A DNA stretch of 64,000 nucleotides from Corylus avellana (GCF_901000735.1 NC_081542.1:42820238-42884237); one strand, 5' to 3'. Positions 1 through 13,216 are shown, numbered from the stretch's first letter. Numbers and translations: made by a program. Notes: generated by a model from the letters alone, not told the origin.

Positions 1-1917
1 GAAGTTATCCTTCACCCAAGCTTCTTTATGTCTGGCAATGTTGAACAAGGACGGGAAAGCATGCTTCAAAGCGGAATCCCCACACCAAATATCATGCCAA
101 AAACGAACTTTCGAACCCACCCCCACCTCAAAACGGATGCCTTTGGCAAAAAAATCCCAACCTTGACGAATGTGTTTCCATAAGCCCACACCATGGGAAC
201 CCGAGACCTTCTTTGTGCACCACCCACCATCCTGATCTCCATACTTAGATTTGATAACCTTATACCATAGAGCCTCACTCTCATTCGCATACCTCCAAAG
301 CCATTTTCCTAAGAGAGCTTGATTAAACTGATGCAACTTTCGAATGCCAAGCCCGCCGTACCGAAGGGGACGACAGACTTGATTCCAATTGACAAGATGC
401 ATCTTAGGCTCGTCTCCCATCCCTCCCCATAAGAAATCTCTTTGAACTTTCTCAAGTCTTTTGGCTACACTCATAGGGATCGGAAACAGAGACAAAAAGT
501 AAGTCGGTAGATTAGAGAGCGTACTCTTAATGAGGGTTAAACGACCTCCTTTAGAGAGATACATTCTCTTCCAACCTGCCATCTGACGCTCCATCTTTTC
601 GATCACATCATTCCACATAGTTGTATCCTTATGCGCCGCCCCAAGAGGGCGACCCAAATACTTCATAGGCAAATCGGCAACACTACACCCAAGGATATCG
701 GCTAAACCCTCAATGTTCTCCACCTCCCCAATAGCCACAATTTTAGACTTTCCAAGATTCACTCTCAAACCCGAAACAACTTCAAAACACAAAAGAATGA
801 GCCGCACATACCGGATTTGCTCGATCGAAGCTTCACAAAAAATCAAGGTGTCATCAGCAAATAAAGAGTGAGAGACCACCAACTCCGATAAAACCCTATT
901 TCCCACCGAGAAGCCAGTCAAAAAGCCTAAGTCAACCGTCGCATTCACCATCTTACTCAATGCCTCCATAACAAGCACAAAAAGTAACGGAGAGAGCGGG
1001 TCCCCTTGCCGAATTCCCCTCGAGCTATTAAAGAAGCCTTCTGGAGAACCATTCACAAGAATGAAAAATCTGACCGACGTAATACACCACTCTATCCAAG
1101 CCCTCCACCTCTCACCAAAACCACATCTATGCAGCAAATACAATATAAAGTCCCAATTAACATAGTCGTAGGCCTTCTCCAAATCTAATTTGCAAAGAAC
1201 ACCTGGCACCCCTGACTTCATACAACTATCCACACATTCATTTGCAATAAGAACCGAATCTAGGATTTGACGACCCCCAATAAAAGCATTTTGAGAGTAG
1301 GATATGATCTTACCCAACACAGTTCTCATCCTGTTGGCAAGAACCTTAGATACAATTTTGTACACCCCTCCCACCAAGCTAATGGGCCGAAAGTCCTTCA
1401 TCTCCACCGCTTCCGCCTTTTTTGGGATCAAGGAAATAAAAGTTGCATTCAAGCTTTTCTCCAGCTGTCGTCTACAATGGAACTCGGCAAAAACAGCCAT
1501 AACATCATTCTTAATAACACCCCAACAAGCTTGAAAAAAAGCCATGGAGAAGCCATCTGGACCCGGAGCCTTATCACCATCCATACCTTTAATCACCTCC
1601 CAAACTTCCTTTTCCTCGAAATCTCTTTCTAACCACCTTTTATCCTCCTCATCAATGGACAAAAAAGGCTGGTTGTCCATTCTAGGTCGCCACGTGCTTT
1701 GTTCCGAATATAAGCTTTTATAATACCTCACAATGTGGTCTTTAACCTCAGCCGGATCATCGGATAAAATGCCGTTAATACGAAGCACTTCCACACGATT
1801 ATACCTGTGATGAGAGTTAGCCATTTTATGAAAGAAACAAGTATTGCGGTCCCCCTCCTTGAGCCACAAAGCTCTCGATTTTTGGCGCCAATGAATTTCT
1901 TCACACAATAAGGTGTT
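1..1917 (-). mobile_element. LINE (non-LTR) retrotransposon reverse transcriptase, 5'-truncated
   Basis: Read on the minus strand, 639 codons are open without a stop from 1917 down to the window edge. Visible in order: an AFF/LIPKK region typical of plant LINE reverse transcriptases, DFRPISLVGGVYKI, the LDLEKAYDYVNW block, GIRQGDPLSPLLF, the catalytic FADDT box near 853-867, and a C-terminal zf-RVT-like region with WLWRYANESEALWYKVI. An in-frame stop lies at 1918-1920, where similarity ends, so the 5' part (ORF1 and endonuclease) is missing, as is usual for LINEs. It lies antisense to the adjoining L21 gene and probably sits in one of its introns. The 3' end and poly(A) are outside the window. 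The open frame suggests a fairly recent insertion. Confidence 0.93.
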
Positions 1918-1920
1918 CTA

Positions 1921-2986
1921 CAAATGAAGTTCTCTTGCTTATAACAAAGAAAGAAAAATAAAATAAGATATCGAAAGAGAGGAAACTGATTCCATTTTTC
2001 AGTCTTGGTTTACCTTTAAAGAAGAAGAGACTGTATAGGAAGTTTCATAAAACAAGTGGAAGGCCATTCATGCTTAAGAACATTGGACGTTGAGCAGCTA
2101 AGAAATAATGTGCTCATTACATGAGTGGCTGGAATGCATTTTTAGGATGGAATTAGAAGCGTGTATGTTAGCAAGAAGTCATAGGTAGTGCTAGGTTGGG
2201 AGAAGAAGAGATACTGGAAGATAAACTTGTTATATGCAATGAAAACAGCCCTAAAGGATTTGTGTGGCAAAATGGAATTCATGCAATTGATCTTGCTTTG
2301 CCTAATTGAGTTTAGGTGGTCAGAGTAGCGTAGTTGGGCAGTAAGGCTATGTTGAAATTAATGTATATGTAAACCAGTTCCAGAAAAATAATAAAAAATC
2401 TTAATGGTATTAAGCTTCCTAAATTTTTGCTCATGTTGCTTACAAGTTTTTAAACCAAAGGCATTGGTTATACTCCCTTTGGAGGTTTTTATTAAATTTT
2501 TTCTTATTAAGAAAAGAAAAGAGCATTGTAGAAGCCTATTCAACATGAAAATGGGCAATTTACAATGTCTTCAACGTTTCAAGTCATGAAATTAAATTAT
2601 TTGTTATGCACCAATTTGGGTGGTACATCAATTCTGTGAACTACTTCTTTTCCTCATTTACCTTTTGGAGCATGTCAAAATAGACATAGCAAGTCAATCT
2701 ATAGAAACTTATTAAGTTTATTTCCCTTTTTCATTTCTGCTCTAGCCAATTTGCCATGTAATAGCTTGTCTACCTTAACTAAGGAAATGCCATTGAAGGC
2801 ATTCTTTTGGGGCTAATTTGGGATTGACATTGTTTTAAAGCTGCTTTGATTTTAATTGTTATGGTCTTTTGTAGTTTGCTGGCAAAGTTATCTAGTTTAC
2901 TTTTCAAACAAAAATTCAAAACCCTGTCTTTTTCTTTCAATTAACAGATTATTGTGTTGATGCTTCAATGTCTTTGTCTATTGCAG
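1921..2986. other. Probable intron of the L21 gene
   Basis: No coding exon or recognisable repeat was seen between the LINE end and the first L21 exon. The missing upstream L21 exons were looked for here without success, so they probably lie left of the window. Confidence 0.5.
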
Positions 2987-4348
2987 TTAATTTTGAACAA
3001 GGTTCTCTTGATTGGCTCCAGTACTCAGACCATTATTGGTAGGCCCATTGTACCAGAAGCAGCTGTTCATGCAGTTGTTGAAGAGCATGTGAGTGTGACA
3101 CTAATCTTACTCTCTTGTGTCTATGGCAATATTGCATGTGTTCCCAAGTGCTCTTAATTTTTTCTCAATCACGTTGGTTTCATGGGTGACATTTCTTGCA
3201 AAGTTAATTCCAGAAGAAGAGAGGAATTTCAAAAGTGAAGAGTTGCTTAATTCAGAAGAGACAGTCAATATATTTGAGTTCTGAGAAAGATGTCCATTAG
3301 GATACATGGAGCCATTAAAAAAGTCTGTCTCGGCAAGAAATTTTCATTTAAACAAACTGTAATTCAAAGAGAAGGAAATAGTTTATCTAGCTTCACAGAG
3401 GACACAGATACCAACTGCTGTGTTATATTAAGGGTTTTCTGATACCAACTTTATAATAGGGGAAAATCATGATATAGAAGGAAATAGTTCAAATTTTTGA
3501 TAGAGCAGAATACTAGTCAACTTATATTTGCTAATTTGTAATCCATACTGCACGGGCTAGCTTCTATGGTTGCCAATAAATTGCTTTTGCATAATTTTAA
3601 CCTTGATTTCAAATTGCTATTTGGATTACTGAAAATTTTAGAAATGATAAGATAAATGAATCATATTGGTGCTGGTTAAGATGGTTTGAATATGCCTGAC
3701 AATATAAAAAGAGAAAGTAGAAAACACAACTATTCCATGAACATGGAGCTTCTCTATACCCCAAACTAGCAATAGGTTGAGAGGGTTTGAATATGGTCAA
3801 GTTGAAATTTTTTTATGCAGATCTCCTAATATAACCGTGTTATATTGTTGTGCTGCTACAGAGTTCTACATAGATCACGTTGATTAATTTTAGTTGTCTA
3901 TGAGGCAAATTACCCTTTGATCACTATGTTCATGGACATTATAGCTGTCATTTCTCTTTCTCTTTTCATATTGTCTGGCACCAAAATTATATGGCCTTTG
4001 TGAATCACCTTATGGCTTCTCTTTTTCCTTTGGCATTAATAATGTTCTTATGTTTCTCTTTCTCTCAGGCATTAGATGCAAAGGTAATTATTTTTAAGAA
4101 AAAGAGAAGGAAGAATTATCGCCGCACCAAAGGACATCGCCAGGTATTTCTGAGATCAATTGTCTAAGCAATTGTATTGTGCTACATCATGGTAATAATT
4201 TTTCTTGACCCATGGTTCTCTTTTCCAGGAGCTGACTAAATTAAGGATAACTGATATTCAAGGAATTGAGAAACCTGAACAGATAGTCACTGAGAAGCCT
4301 ACAAAGGCTGCTGAGAAGAAGCCAGAAAAGGTTCCAGTCACTGCATAA
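2987..4348 (+). CDS. RPL21M: 50S ribosomal protein L21, mitochondrial type (last three exons)
   Basis: Three exons are visible: 2987-3088, 4069-4143 and 4229-4348 (stop TAA 4346-4348), all with AG acceptors and GT donors and phase-0 junctions. They encode 99 residues beginning LILNKVLLIGSSTQTIIGRP, then ALDAKVIIFKKKRRKNYRRT and GHRQELTKLRITDIQGIEKP, the conserved core of bacterial-type bL21, followed by a Lys/Glu-rich plant tail ending in VPVTA. The tail and core match the mitochondrial form (NFD1 in Arabidopsis, required for nuclear fusion in gametophytes) rather than the chloroplast L21. It would act in the mitochondrial large ribosomal subunit, binding 23S-type rRNA. The N-terminal half with the targeting peptide is not in the window; a LINE occupies the upstream intron region. 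Confidence 0.9.
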
Positions 4349-5471
4349 GAGGGATTTTACATGGCTATACATTGACAATAATGCTACATCATGCTTATCA
4401 CTTCTGAGTTGCCTTCCTGATACTATACGATGAGCATGATTCCATTCCTAAGTTGGAGTATGTACATTGGAGCATGTACATATTGGATTCATGTCAAACA
4501 GATAATCATACCACCAATCCAATTGTGTACGTGTTGTAGGGTGCTGGTTGCACACTTTTGTTTTCTTTCTATTCCTGTATTCAGTAGTTCGATTCATGAA
4601 ACCTTCTGTAGAATCAATCAATTTTGTTCCCAAGTAGAGATGATTCCAAGGTCTTAGAGAATTACATATCCATTCGAAAGAATACCCATTCCTTATTGAG
4701 AGGAAGTAATGGCGGCACAACCAAATAACGGAATAGTTATTCTATTCCTGGGTGCGTGTGTACCAAACGTGCCCTAGGATAGATTGTGAATGTGGTTGCA
4801 ACTAGATCTTCTTATATGTTTCCAGAATGGCACTTTATTTGGTTCTTGTACCACAGCATTCTGATCACAAGCTTGTAGGTTGTTTTGATTTTAATTCTTC
4901 TAAAGTCAAACTTGTCATCCAGGGCAAACTGTAATCCATTGAGACTGATTTTTAAAATTACTTTTTATGGGTATTAAAGTGTAGGTGTTGAAAGTGCTTG
5001 AGACTGCATAAACAGCTTATCAGTTGATTACATCTGTAGGTTTGGTTAGTGGACTGAGTAATATGCTGATGCCTTTTCTTTTAAATGGTATTATGCAGAT
5101 GCTTATCTTCTCCAGCTCTTGTATTCTTTTTTTTAGCTTGAAGTATGACAAGTCTTGAATAGCCATTATTGCTCCCACTACTTGTCACTTTCTTCCTTCG
5201 GCTTGGGTGGGCCTGTGGAGCTCAGTCTAGCCCAATACCAATTGGATGTGTTTGGCAATCATAGTGGCCTTCGTGAGCTGTCACTTGCTTCCACAAATTG
5301 CAAAACTTTTAAGGTTGTTTATTAAGGTGGCCGATTTAGAATACGGCTCCATTTTGAGTTCCTGGTTGGCTGCTGACCGACCAAAGGTTGGATAGATTGC
5401 CCAAAAAACATATTGAAGTAGTTGAGATCCCAGTTCAAACATTTTGCTGGGATGCTTCTGGTCGGTTTAAG
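4349..5471. other. L21 3' UTR and intergenic spacer
   Basis: The first few hundred bases are probably the L21 3' untranslated region. No coding region or clear element boundary was seen in the rest. Confidence 0.4.
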
Positions 5472-5742
5472 AGTGCGTTTATTCTCACAATTTTGCAGAT
5501 TAAAAGCGTATTTTTAAGCAAAATCATTGGAAAATGTCTCGTTTGCCCAAAATATTTTCTGTTTTTAAATAGCAGACAATGGCGTATATTTTTTTTTTAA
5601 AAAAAATGCACAATTTTAAAGGTTGAACCATTATTTTACAAAACACTTAACTGTGTTTCAAAAATTGTATTTTTATTTAATTGCATTTTAAAATTATTTT
5701 TTCAAATTGCACTTTTTAAAATTGCTAAACCAAACTAACAGT
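5472..5742. mobile_element. Degenerate MITE-like inverted-repeat element
   Basis: The left end GTGCGTTTATTCTCACAATT and the reverse complement of the right end (GTTAGTTTGGTTTAGCAATT) are imperfect inverted repeats. The interior is AT-rich with repeated AAAATTG words. It resembles the element at 9949-10273. No convincing target duplication was found. Confidence 0.4.
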
Positions 5743-7151
5743 TAAAACCCGCATTATGGAAGCAAAAGGTTGTCATAATAAGGTCTCTCTGCGTATTCTA
5801 TCAATTCAAGAGTTCAAAAAACAAAAACAAAAACCTAAGTAGCCAGGAATTCTGCCTTATAAAATCAACAAGACTAGGGTTTCTCAGTGATGGTGAGATA
5901 TTTGGCTTACATGGGGAATGAAATTTGTGTTCATATGGATTAAAGGTCTAAAGGATGAAAAACAAGTTGTTTCTCATTCTCATTGAGCAGTGGATTCGAC
6001 TGAGCAGAGGTAGCCTTCAATAGACCTGAAAAACAATAAAAGGAAAAAGAAATGAATAAACATGGAAATGCATTGAGAAAATCCTTCTCTGGATGGGCTA
6101 ATTGTCTAGAAAGGAAAAACATATTTCTCCACATGTTCTATGCCTACTAATTAAAAGGTTTTTGAAACATATGGCCACGAATAAATTTTGGAACATATGG
6201 ATAAAGGCAATGACATAGTAGCCATCTCCATCCTTTCCTACTAACAACAGTAGAGCCAGTCCCATCCACTCCCACTCCCACTCCCACCCCCACCCACAAA
6301 CACCCCCGCTCCTTCCTTCCTTCCTCCCTCCCCACCTCTTCCTTTTCTCTCTTTGATTATGCAAAAAGTGCTGTAATTGGAATTAACAATAAATATATAT
6401 CGCCATAGTTGACTTGGTCATGATCAACCATCTCACTTTCGGCCATTGTAAATCATATTTTCAACAACAATTTATTTCTTAACAAGTTAGAGTTGATGAG
6501 TCTGACATATTTAATCAAATGGGTCGGATTAAGATTGACTTACATAGTTTGCACCTATATATTGACGTTACCGACACCCTGAACCCTGTAGTTTTGAGTT
6601 TATTGAAGGCTTTTTATGTGCATGCCAGGTATGTCAAAGCCTAAAATCCCCACTACCAAGTTTATGTTATATATGCTTGAAATGGATGTGTTTCTCTTCT
6701 CAATGGGATATAATAATGCACATGGGACAGCTGGGTCATATTTAGAGGCCGGTCATTTAAGGACCCCAACAATCCACCTTTAAGGATTTTCCTTTTTTCC
6801 TTATGATGTATCCAATTCAAGTCTTAACCCCTGTTTGGTCCATTGGGTGGTTGAAGGGGCATGAGATTATAAGTAATTGGAGAATATCCCACTCCATGAA
6901 AGAAAGTGCCTCTAAGTGGACTCCCTTTCTTGGCCACCTATTCATTACAAACTATATATGAAGACTTGGTATTTTCCTAAAAGCACTTTTTGTGTGCTCC
7001 CACTTCCATTTATTATATGATTATGCTAATGGAATTCTTTGTCACAATAGTTTTCCCCACTTCTTTTTTTCACTTACCCCAAACACATCTCCATTACACC
7101 ATATAACAACCATAAGAGCATATTTTAAGTTCAAAAAGTTTACTGTTTTTT
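5743..7151. other. Intergenic, with a pyrimidine-rich microsatellite
   Basis: Noncoding. A C/T-rich tract at about 6250-6345 (CTCCCA, then CTTC repeats) produces spurious minus-strand reading frames. Nothing else was recognised. Confidence 0.5.
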
Positions 7152-7588
7152 GGTGTTTATTTTATTGTTAATGGGGGATTCTGATAAGCATGCTCCAACA
7201 CTCGACCATTTTTTTATTTCACCGTTATGTTACCTCTTTTTTGTTCGATGGAACATGGTGGGTTGTGATTTGAGTTGTATCATTCGTTAGTCTTTTCACC
7301 AAAACAGTAGGTCAGCCATGTGCTTCCTAAAACAAGAGTTGCACTCTAGGAAAATTGAAATATTTCTTGGTGTTTATTTTATTGTTAATGGTGGATTCTG
7401 ATAAGCATGCTCCAACATTTACCCATTTTTTGATTTCACCGTTATTTTACCTCTTTTTTGTTCGATGGAACATGGTGGGTTTTGATTTGACTTATATCAT
7501 TCCTTAGTCTTTTCACCAAAACACTAGGTCAGCCATGTGCCTCCTCAAACAAGAGTTGCAGCACTCTAGGAAAATTGAAATATTTCTT
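7152..7588. repeat. Tandem duplication, 2 x ~217 bp
   Basis: Copy 1 is 7152-7368 and copy 2 is 7369-7588. Both begin GGTGTTTATTTTATTGTTAA and end AAAATTGAAATATTTCTT, with a few substitutions and a 3-bp indel between them. The copies abut directly, and a short TA microsatellite follows copy 2. Confidence 0.9.
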
Positions 7589-7792
7589 ATATATATATAT
7601 ATGAAGTAATTGGACACACAAGAGCCAAACGAGTCAAAACATTCAAGTTAACATTGTTATTTTATGTCTTTTTTTTCTTCTTCTCAAAACAAATATGTTA
7701 ACAGATAATTTCTTTTTTTTTTTTTAAAAAAAAGTTTCACATTTATGTTACATTAGAACATTTTTTTTTTCCCAAATTAAAAGAAAAAATAC

Positions 7793-8066
7793 GGCTATGT
7801 TTGGCAATGGAATGGACTGAGGAAGTGGACTGGTGTATTGTAACACATTTGATTGATGTGAGAGAAAAAAGTAAAAATATTTTGTATAAAAAGTAAAAAA
7901 ATTTGTTTTGTAATGATTTTTTTATTTGAATAGTAATAAAAAATGATTGATTTGATATAAAAAGTAAAAATATTGGGATTGATTTTGAGAGAAAAAGTGT
8001 TAAAAAAAAATTTGGGTATTGGGTCATAGGTCCTCTTTCCAGTCCGGCTTCTTGCCAAACATAACC
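7793..8066. mobile_element. Tourist-like MITE, copy 1
   Basis: Terminal inverted repeats GGCTATGTTTGGCAA and TTGCCAAACATAACC differ at one base. The flanks carry a 3-bp direct repeat TAC (7790-7792 and 8067-8069). A 3-bp duplication and a GG..TGTTTGG terminus fit the PIF/Harbinger (Tourist) group. The interior is AT-rich and noncoding and shares a core with the element at 33679-33972 when read on the opposite strand. Confidence 0.8.
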
Positions 8067-9948
8067 TACATTAACAAAGCCAACATACTTTTATTAAATG
8101 ATTTATTTGACATGCTCTGTAAATTGCAAGGGTATTTAAGATATTTGAGTAAATAATTTTCAATCCTTAATACAAAGTTTCATGATGTAGATAGTATTTT
8201 CCAAGTGAAATTTTGTCATTTCAATGTATCAATTACCAAGTTTATATGCTCTACGGTTCATGATAACTATTTTAGAGCGGAGAGATGGTAGCTTTAGACC
8301 TCTAAATTCTGCTAAGTTAGCTGATAGAATATGCGTAACAGTTTGCTCTAAATAGTATGATATTGTCCGTTTTGGTCTTAGTCCGCATGGTTTTATTATT
8401 GGGTTTACTCCAAAAAGCCTCATACCATTTAGAGAGAGCATGTTCTATATAAGCAAATCTTCTTTCTCACATCAAGGCAATGTGAAACGCCACAATATGA
8501 GAAAGGCTTTTTATTTATTATTATTATTTGGTAATGCCTTTTAGCCGAATCATTTGCATTCTATAAAAGAAACAGAATAAACAACTGTCCGTTAATGTTT
8601 TTAGATGCTATGCATATTTTTACTTGACGATTTCATAGTTAACTATTGGTTGAATCAGAGTGACAATCGAAAGTGAAAAGGTGCAGTAGGTAGACACAAT
8701 AGGCTATCAATTTCACATTACGGCAGCATGCTTTGTAAAAGGCACAGAAAAACACCCATTCAAAGTCTTAAACTAAAAGTCATCCTGAAAAGCGTTATCA
8801 AACGAGGCCAATACTGGACCCTTTCAAAACCGGAGTTTAAAATAAAAAATTCAACTATTATTATTCTTCAATCAAAGAAAGAAAGAAAACCTCTCCAATG
8901 AAGGACAAGTGGTCCTCAAGATGGGAACAGCATTAGGCAAAAGGGTGAACCCAGTCTGCAATATATGGATCATATTGGTTGGGAACATGATTCATTTGAG
9001 TCAAACTTGCTGAACCATAAACAGAAATCAATTATATCAAATCATTTTCAAACATTTTTGTTCTTCCATCTACTGATCATTGGTTCCTAGGCAGCTTATT
9101 GTGATATTTCTCCTTTTAAGGGAAAAGCAATATTGTATAAGAAATGCATGTGTTGTGTAGAATTCCACCATACTTACTAAATCTTGTCCCTATAAGCACT
9201 ATCAAATCGGTAGTGCTTCATGAATCATATAATGCGATTTTGTATGATTTATTAATTAACCTTTTCTGCATTAAATTAAGATGAATATGTGTGGCAGTGG
9301 ATTTCCTCTTCCTCCTTCCAATTTTACTTTATTTTTCGGCAAACATAGCCGTTTGTTGCTTGTTAGCGTCCAATATTGTTCCGTTTGTTAATACTTTTTA
9401 AAGGGTATTTTTTTATTTTTTGTTTGAAAATATGTATGTTTTGATGTGGCATAAAGATAAAATAATTTTAAATATTTTGTAAGCATTTTGTGTTTTGAGA
9501 AGTGAAAACAAAAGAGAGAAGGAAAAAGTTTTATACACGAAGCCTTTAGACGTTATTTGAAATAACAAGATTATTTTGTGCAAATGATAGATAAATTTAA
9601 TATGATTATCCTTTCGTGACACTTCAAAAAGTTAGTCCTACAATGCGTGGTTGAATTGTCCACATTGATTAGTGAGTAGATTATAAAAGTATTCATGAGT
9701 TCTAGTTAATTCCATATTAATTCTTTGCTAGATAAACTCCAACTTTAACTTAACTAATTATTTTAATTAAAGTGGGATAACACAAATGTGTCTAACACTT
9801 TTTCTAGTTGTTTCAACTTTCAAAATAAATTCAAATCAATTCTTTCTTAGAAGCAAAAAGCAAGAGTTCTTCATGTTAGAATTTTAAACTTAAAATAAAA
9901 TTATGAATTTAATAATTTAATTAGTATTCTAACATTTTTCTTTAATAA
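8067..9948. other. Intergenic, nothing recognised
   Basis: AT-rich sequence with no supported gene. About 8230-8500 has the look of an old dispersed repeat, but its boundaries are not visible. Confidence 0.4.
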
Positions 9949-10273
9949 GGGTCTATTTCAGATTATGGTTTCAATAAGTGTGATTTTAAAAATTATATTT
10001 TTAAAATCGCTATTTTTTAAAATCGCAAAATCGTTTAGTAAAACATGTTAAAAAATATTTTTTTATCAAATATTTACTATGCGAAATCGTGATTTTAGTT
10101 TAAATTCGCACTTTTTCAAATAAATATCATCTATCCTGTTTATATAAATCACAATTTTTTTCTTCATATTTTATATTAAGTGCTTTTTAAATCGCAATGT
10201 CAAATGTCTTACGTTTCACAATATATTTTAAAAACGTAGATTATTCTTGCGAAATCACAATCTCAAACGCACC
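9949..10273. mobile_element. MITE-like inverted-repeat element
   Basis: The left end GGGTCTATTTCAGATTATGG pairs imperfectly with the reverse complement of the right end (GGTGCGTTTGAGATTGTGAT). The interior repeats AAATCGCAA and AAATCGTGA words. Related in style to 5472-5742. No clean target duplication was seen. Confidence 0.5.
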
Positions 10274-12312
10274 ATATGTGAGATGAGAGATAAATAGATA
10301 GCATGTATTACATTAGGTGGAATTCGGTCGCGAATATATGAAGAATATTTTTTAAACTTCTAGAACAAATTCATTAAGCTTTTGAGACTATTGACAGTTA
10401 ATTAACACATTCTTTATACAAGAACAAGATGTTGGCTGCAGGATTAAAAATGGTCTATTTGATACAAAGTTGACATTAGGGTTTTGCTTTTTTCTTGCTT
10501 TACACGTTGGCTGTGATGATCAATTCATATAATTGTATTATTTCTAGACATGCTGTTTAGACAAAATAATTACCTATAAAAGGAAAGTTTCTTTGTCATA
10601 ATGAGCATATTTGAAAGGAGCTTTCGAGTGAATTGCCTATAAAGAGCACCAAACAATCGTGACTCTAGAAAATGCATGTGAAAGCCAGCCATTTCTTGTG
10701 TGTCGTCTTTCAATGGTGGAATAGTAGAAAAATATTAAAGGATAATTCTGCTTCCACCTTCAACGGTTAAGAGCTGAGAATTTGAGAATATCCTTCTCAC
10801 TATTCCACACACACCTTAATTATTTTGCTACACATTATTTAACTATTCAATATGTGGAAACTAGGCACCTGCAATAGATTGGAAGAATCTTTCTAGATTT
10901 TTCCATGAAAAATGGGTTCCTATGGGCACATGCTTTCAACAGTGTGTGCATGCCTTCATAGCCATTAATTAATTACTACCAATAATCGGATAGATCGCAT
11001 AGTATTAAGCCGCTGAATTGAAAATGTTTCTCTAAAATGGTGATTTAATTTATGTGAGAGAGTCTAGTACTATGTATGTTTGGGTCAGTGTTTTGACAGT
11101 TTGAACAAGTACGGGGGCTCTCATATGGAGTTGCCCTACTACAGTACAATATAACAACCTTATTCTTGTAACTTAATTAGCCATTCGTGCGTCATTACTT
11201 ATAGCTAGGGCATAAATGAATTAATAACCTCGTTCAGTTTCGATTAATTTTCCCACGAAAATGGGTTATTGTGACATATATTTCCTTAAAATTGCTTTGT
11301 ACCAAATGCCTTAACAAACATCATAAATTAAAAATAAATAAATAATCCAAGAAAATGAATATGAAGTTGCGACTTAATAGTTATCAAGAACAATTTTCAA
11401 TATCAATTTTTTTTTTGAAAAATATATCGTTGCACTCAATGAGATGCATGTCCTATATATCATTCCTATTTCTTCTCCTATTCTCTCACTTTTCAAAATC
11501 ATCATTAAATCTGTAGGGTCCATTTGTGGAACTCATATGACCCCATAGATTTAATAGTAATTTTGAAAAATGGGAAGATAAGAGAAAAACCAAGAGAGGA
11601 AATGTAGTATTTTCCACACTCAATTGTCCGTTCGATCTAATTTCTTTGTTGTTAAGAAAGGATGCAAAATAATTATCTTTAGGGGTACCTTTACCAGCTT
11701 ATTTAGGATATTAATTATCTTAGTGAAGACATTTACCGCAAATAATAAATAAATAAGAAAAAAATTCAAATGCCAATTCCTTGGACAAATAAAAAATAAA
11801 AAATAAAATCCCCCAATAAAGAGGATTAATTTTTTTTTTTTTAATTTTTTTAAAGCAGCCGACTATAAAAGCAAAAGTTCAAACTTTTCAAGGCAACATG
11901 TGGATGTCATCATTTGGAATTTTTATTTAAGAAAAAAAAATCATAATAAATATATAGATGCTCAGAGTATACAAACCATGCACTAACTCTATATAATATA
12001 TATGCCGACTTAGTACAAAGTGGGGGAGGGCTTCCACGACCCACACAGAATATAATTTTATATATTCCATTATCCATAATCCCTCCATGGTTAATTAGTA
12101 GGAATTCTACAATAAATATTTAATTCAATACTAACTTGGAAGTTAGCTAGTGAGCACAGTTGTGAGATAATTGCAAACATATTGAGAAGAATATATAATG
12201 CTAGTGCATAAAGATATATAGGTGCAACTGCTGATTTTCAGGAAACGGTAGATGTAGCACCTGTGATTTAACAATAATGGTGGAGATAAGGAGGAGCATG
12301 CACAAACTTTTC
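10274..12312. other. Intergenic, with one foldback near 11483-11585
   Basis: No gene supported. An imperfect hairpin occurs at about 11483-11585: ATTCTCTCACTTTTCAAAAT against ATTTTGAAAAATGGGAAGAT, followed by AAGAGAA. Poly-T tracts and AT-rich DNA fill the rest. Confidence 0.4.
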
Positions 12313-12720
12313 GCATCGGCTGCAAAGAATAACGTCAGAAACCACACTTTTATTTTACCTTGTTGACGTAGCAATGTCAACCGGTCATTGATGATCAGTA
12401 ATGTTATTTACCAGACTGTTATACGATTGTCATACAATTGTGATGACGTGATAGTTAAAAAAAAAAAAAAAAAAAGGGCTGATTATCACTTTCATGTTAT
12501 CACAGTTATATGACATTCGTGGGATATCCAAACTTTGTGCGTCGGTTGTATACATTGTGCGAAGAGTAATGTCAGAAACTACATTTTTATTCTACTTTGT
12601 TGACGTAGCAATGTCAATTTGTCATTGATGAGTAATGATATTTAGTAAACTGTTATACGAGTGTCATACAACTGTGATAATCTGACAGTCACAGTTGTAT
12701 GACAGTCGTGAGATATCTAG
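12313..12720. repeat. Diverged tandem repeat, period ~237 bp (MITE-like dimer)
   Basis: Two units share GTCAGAAAC (12334 and 12571), TTGTTGACGTAGCAATGTCA, GTCATTGATGA, CTGTTATACGA and GTCATACAA in the same order. Each unit ends in a stretch like CACAGTTGTATGACAGTCGT. A related end occurs at about 61336-61384. Noncoding. Confidence 0.7.
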
Positions 12721-13210
12721 CATTACTCATGTGAGGATAAAGTATTACTCACCAGAGAAACAAGCTTAGCAGCCCATTTGATTTCTAAGCATGGTTATCT
12801 TCATGAGCTATGGGGCTTGAGCAGCATGCATGCATGGATGGATGAGTTTGGCTTGGCAAAACCTTCTTGTATGCAATAACCAGGCATTCAAAACTCCTTC
12901 CTCAGATGACACTTTTAAACGTGGGGGTAAAAATTCCTGTTCAAAATCTCAGTAAATATTCATGGTCCTTTGTGATTGCTAGGGGTTGCAAGAATCTGGA
13001 AGCAGATTTAGGCCAAATGCATAGCCAAATGCAACAAGAACTAAAACTTGGGCAAATTACTATGCAATGCCACAGAAAATTAATATATTAATCAGATATT
13101 ACATGTAAACCCTATCTAGTTAGGCATTAGTCATTTTCATTGCCACATTGTTTAGTAGTTTATATTGTCTGTCTTTTCAGCAAGATGATGTCATTGTCTG
13201 TCTTTTCAGT
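12721..13210. other. Intergenic, nothing recognised
   Basis: No supported gene. A 14-bp direct repeat GTCTGTCTTTTCAG occurs twice about 27 bp apart near 13168-13208, just left of the CACTA end. Confidence 0.35.
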
Positions 13211-13216
13211 AAGTTT

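Noticed and set aside
6098..6364. Minus-strand frame rich in Gly, Trp, Arg and Glu
   Set aside because: Translation of a pyrimidine-rich microsatellite, with no homology or splice context.
8220..8500. Possible small gene or structured RNA near 8230-8450
   Set aside because: The frame has no known similarity, and the region looks like an old dispersed repeat without definable ends.
12867..13091. 74-codon plus-strand frame
   Set aside because: No recognisable domain, no splice partners, and it lies in repeat-rich spacer.
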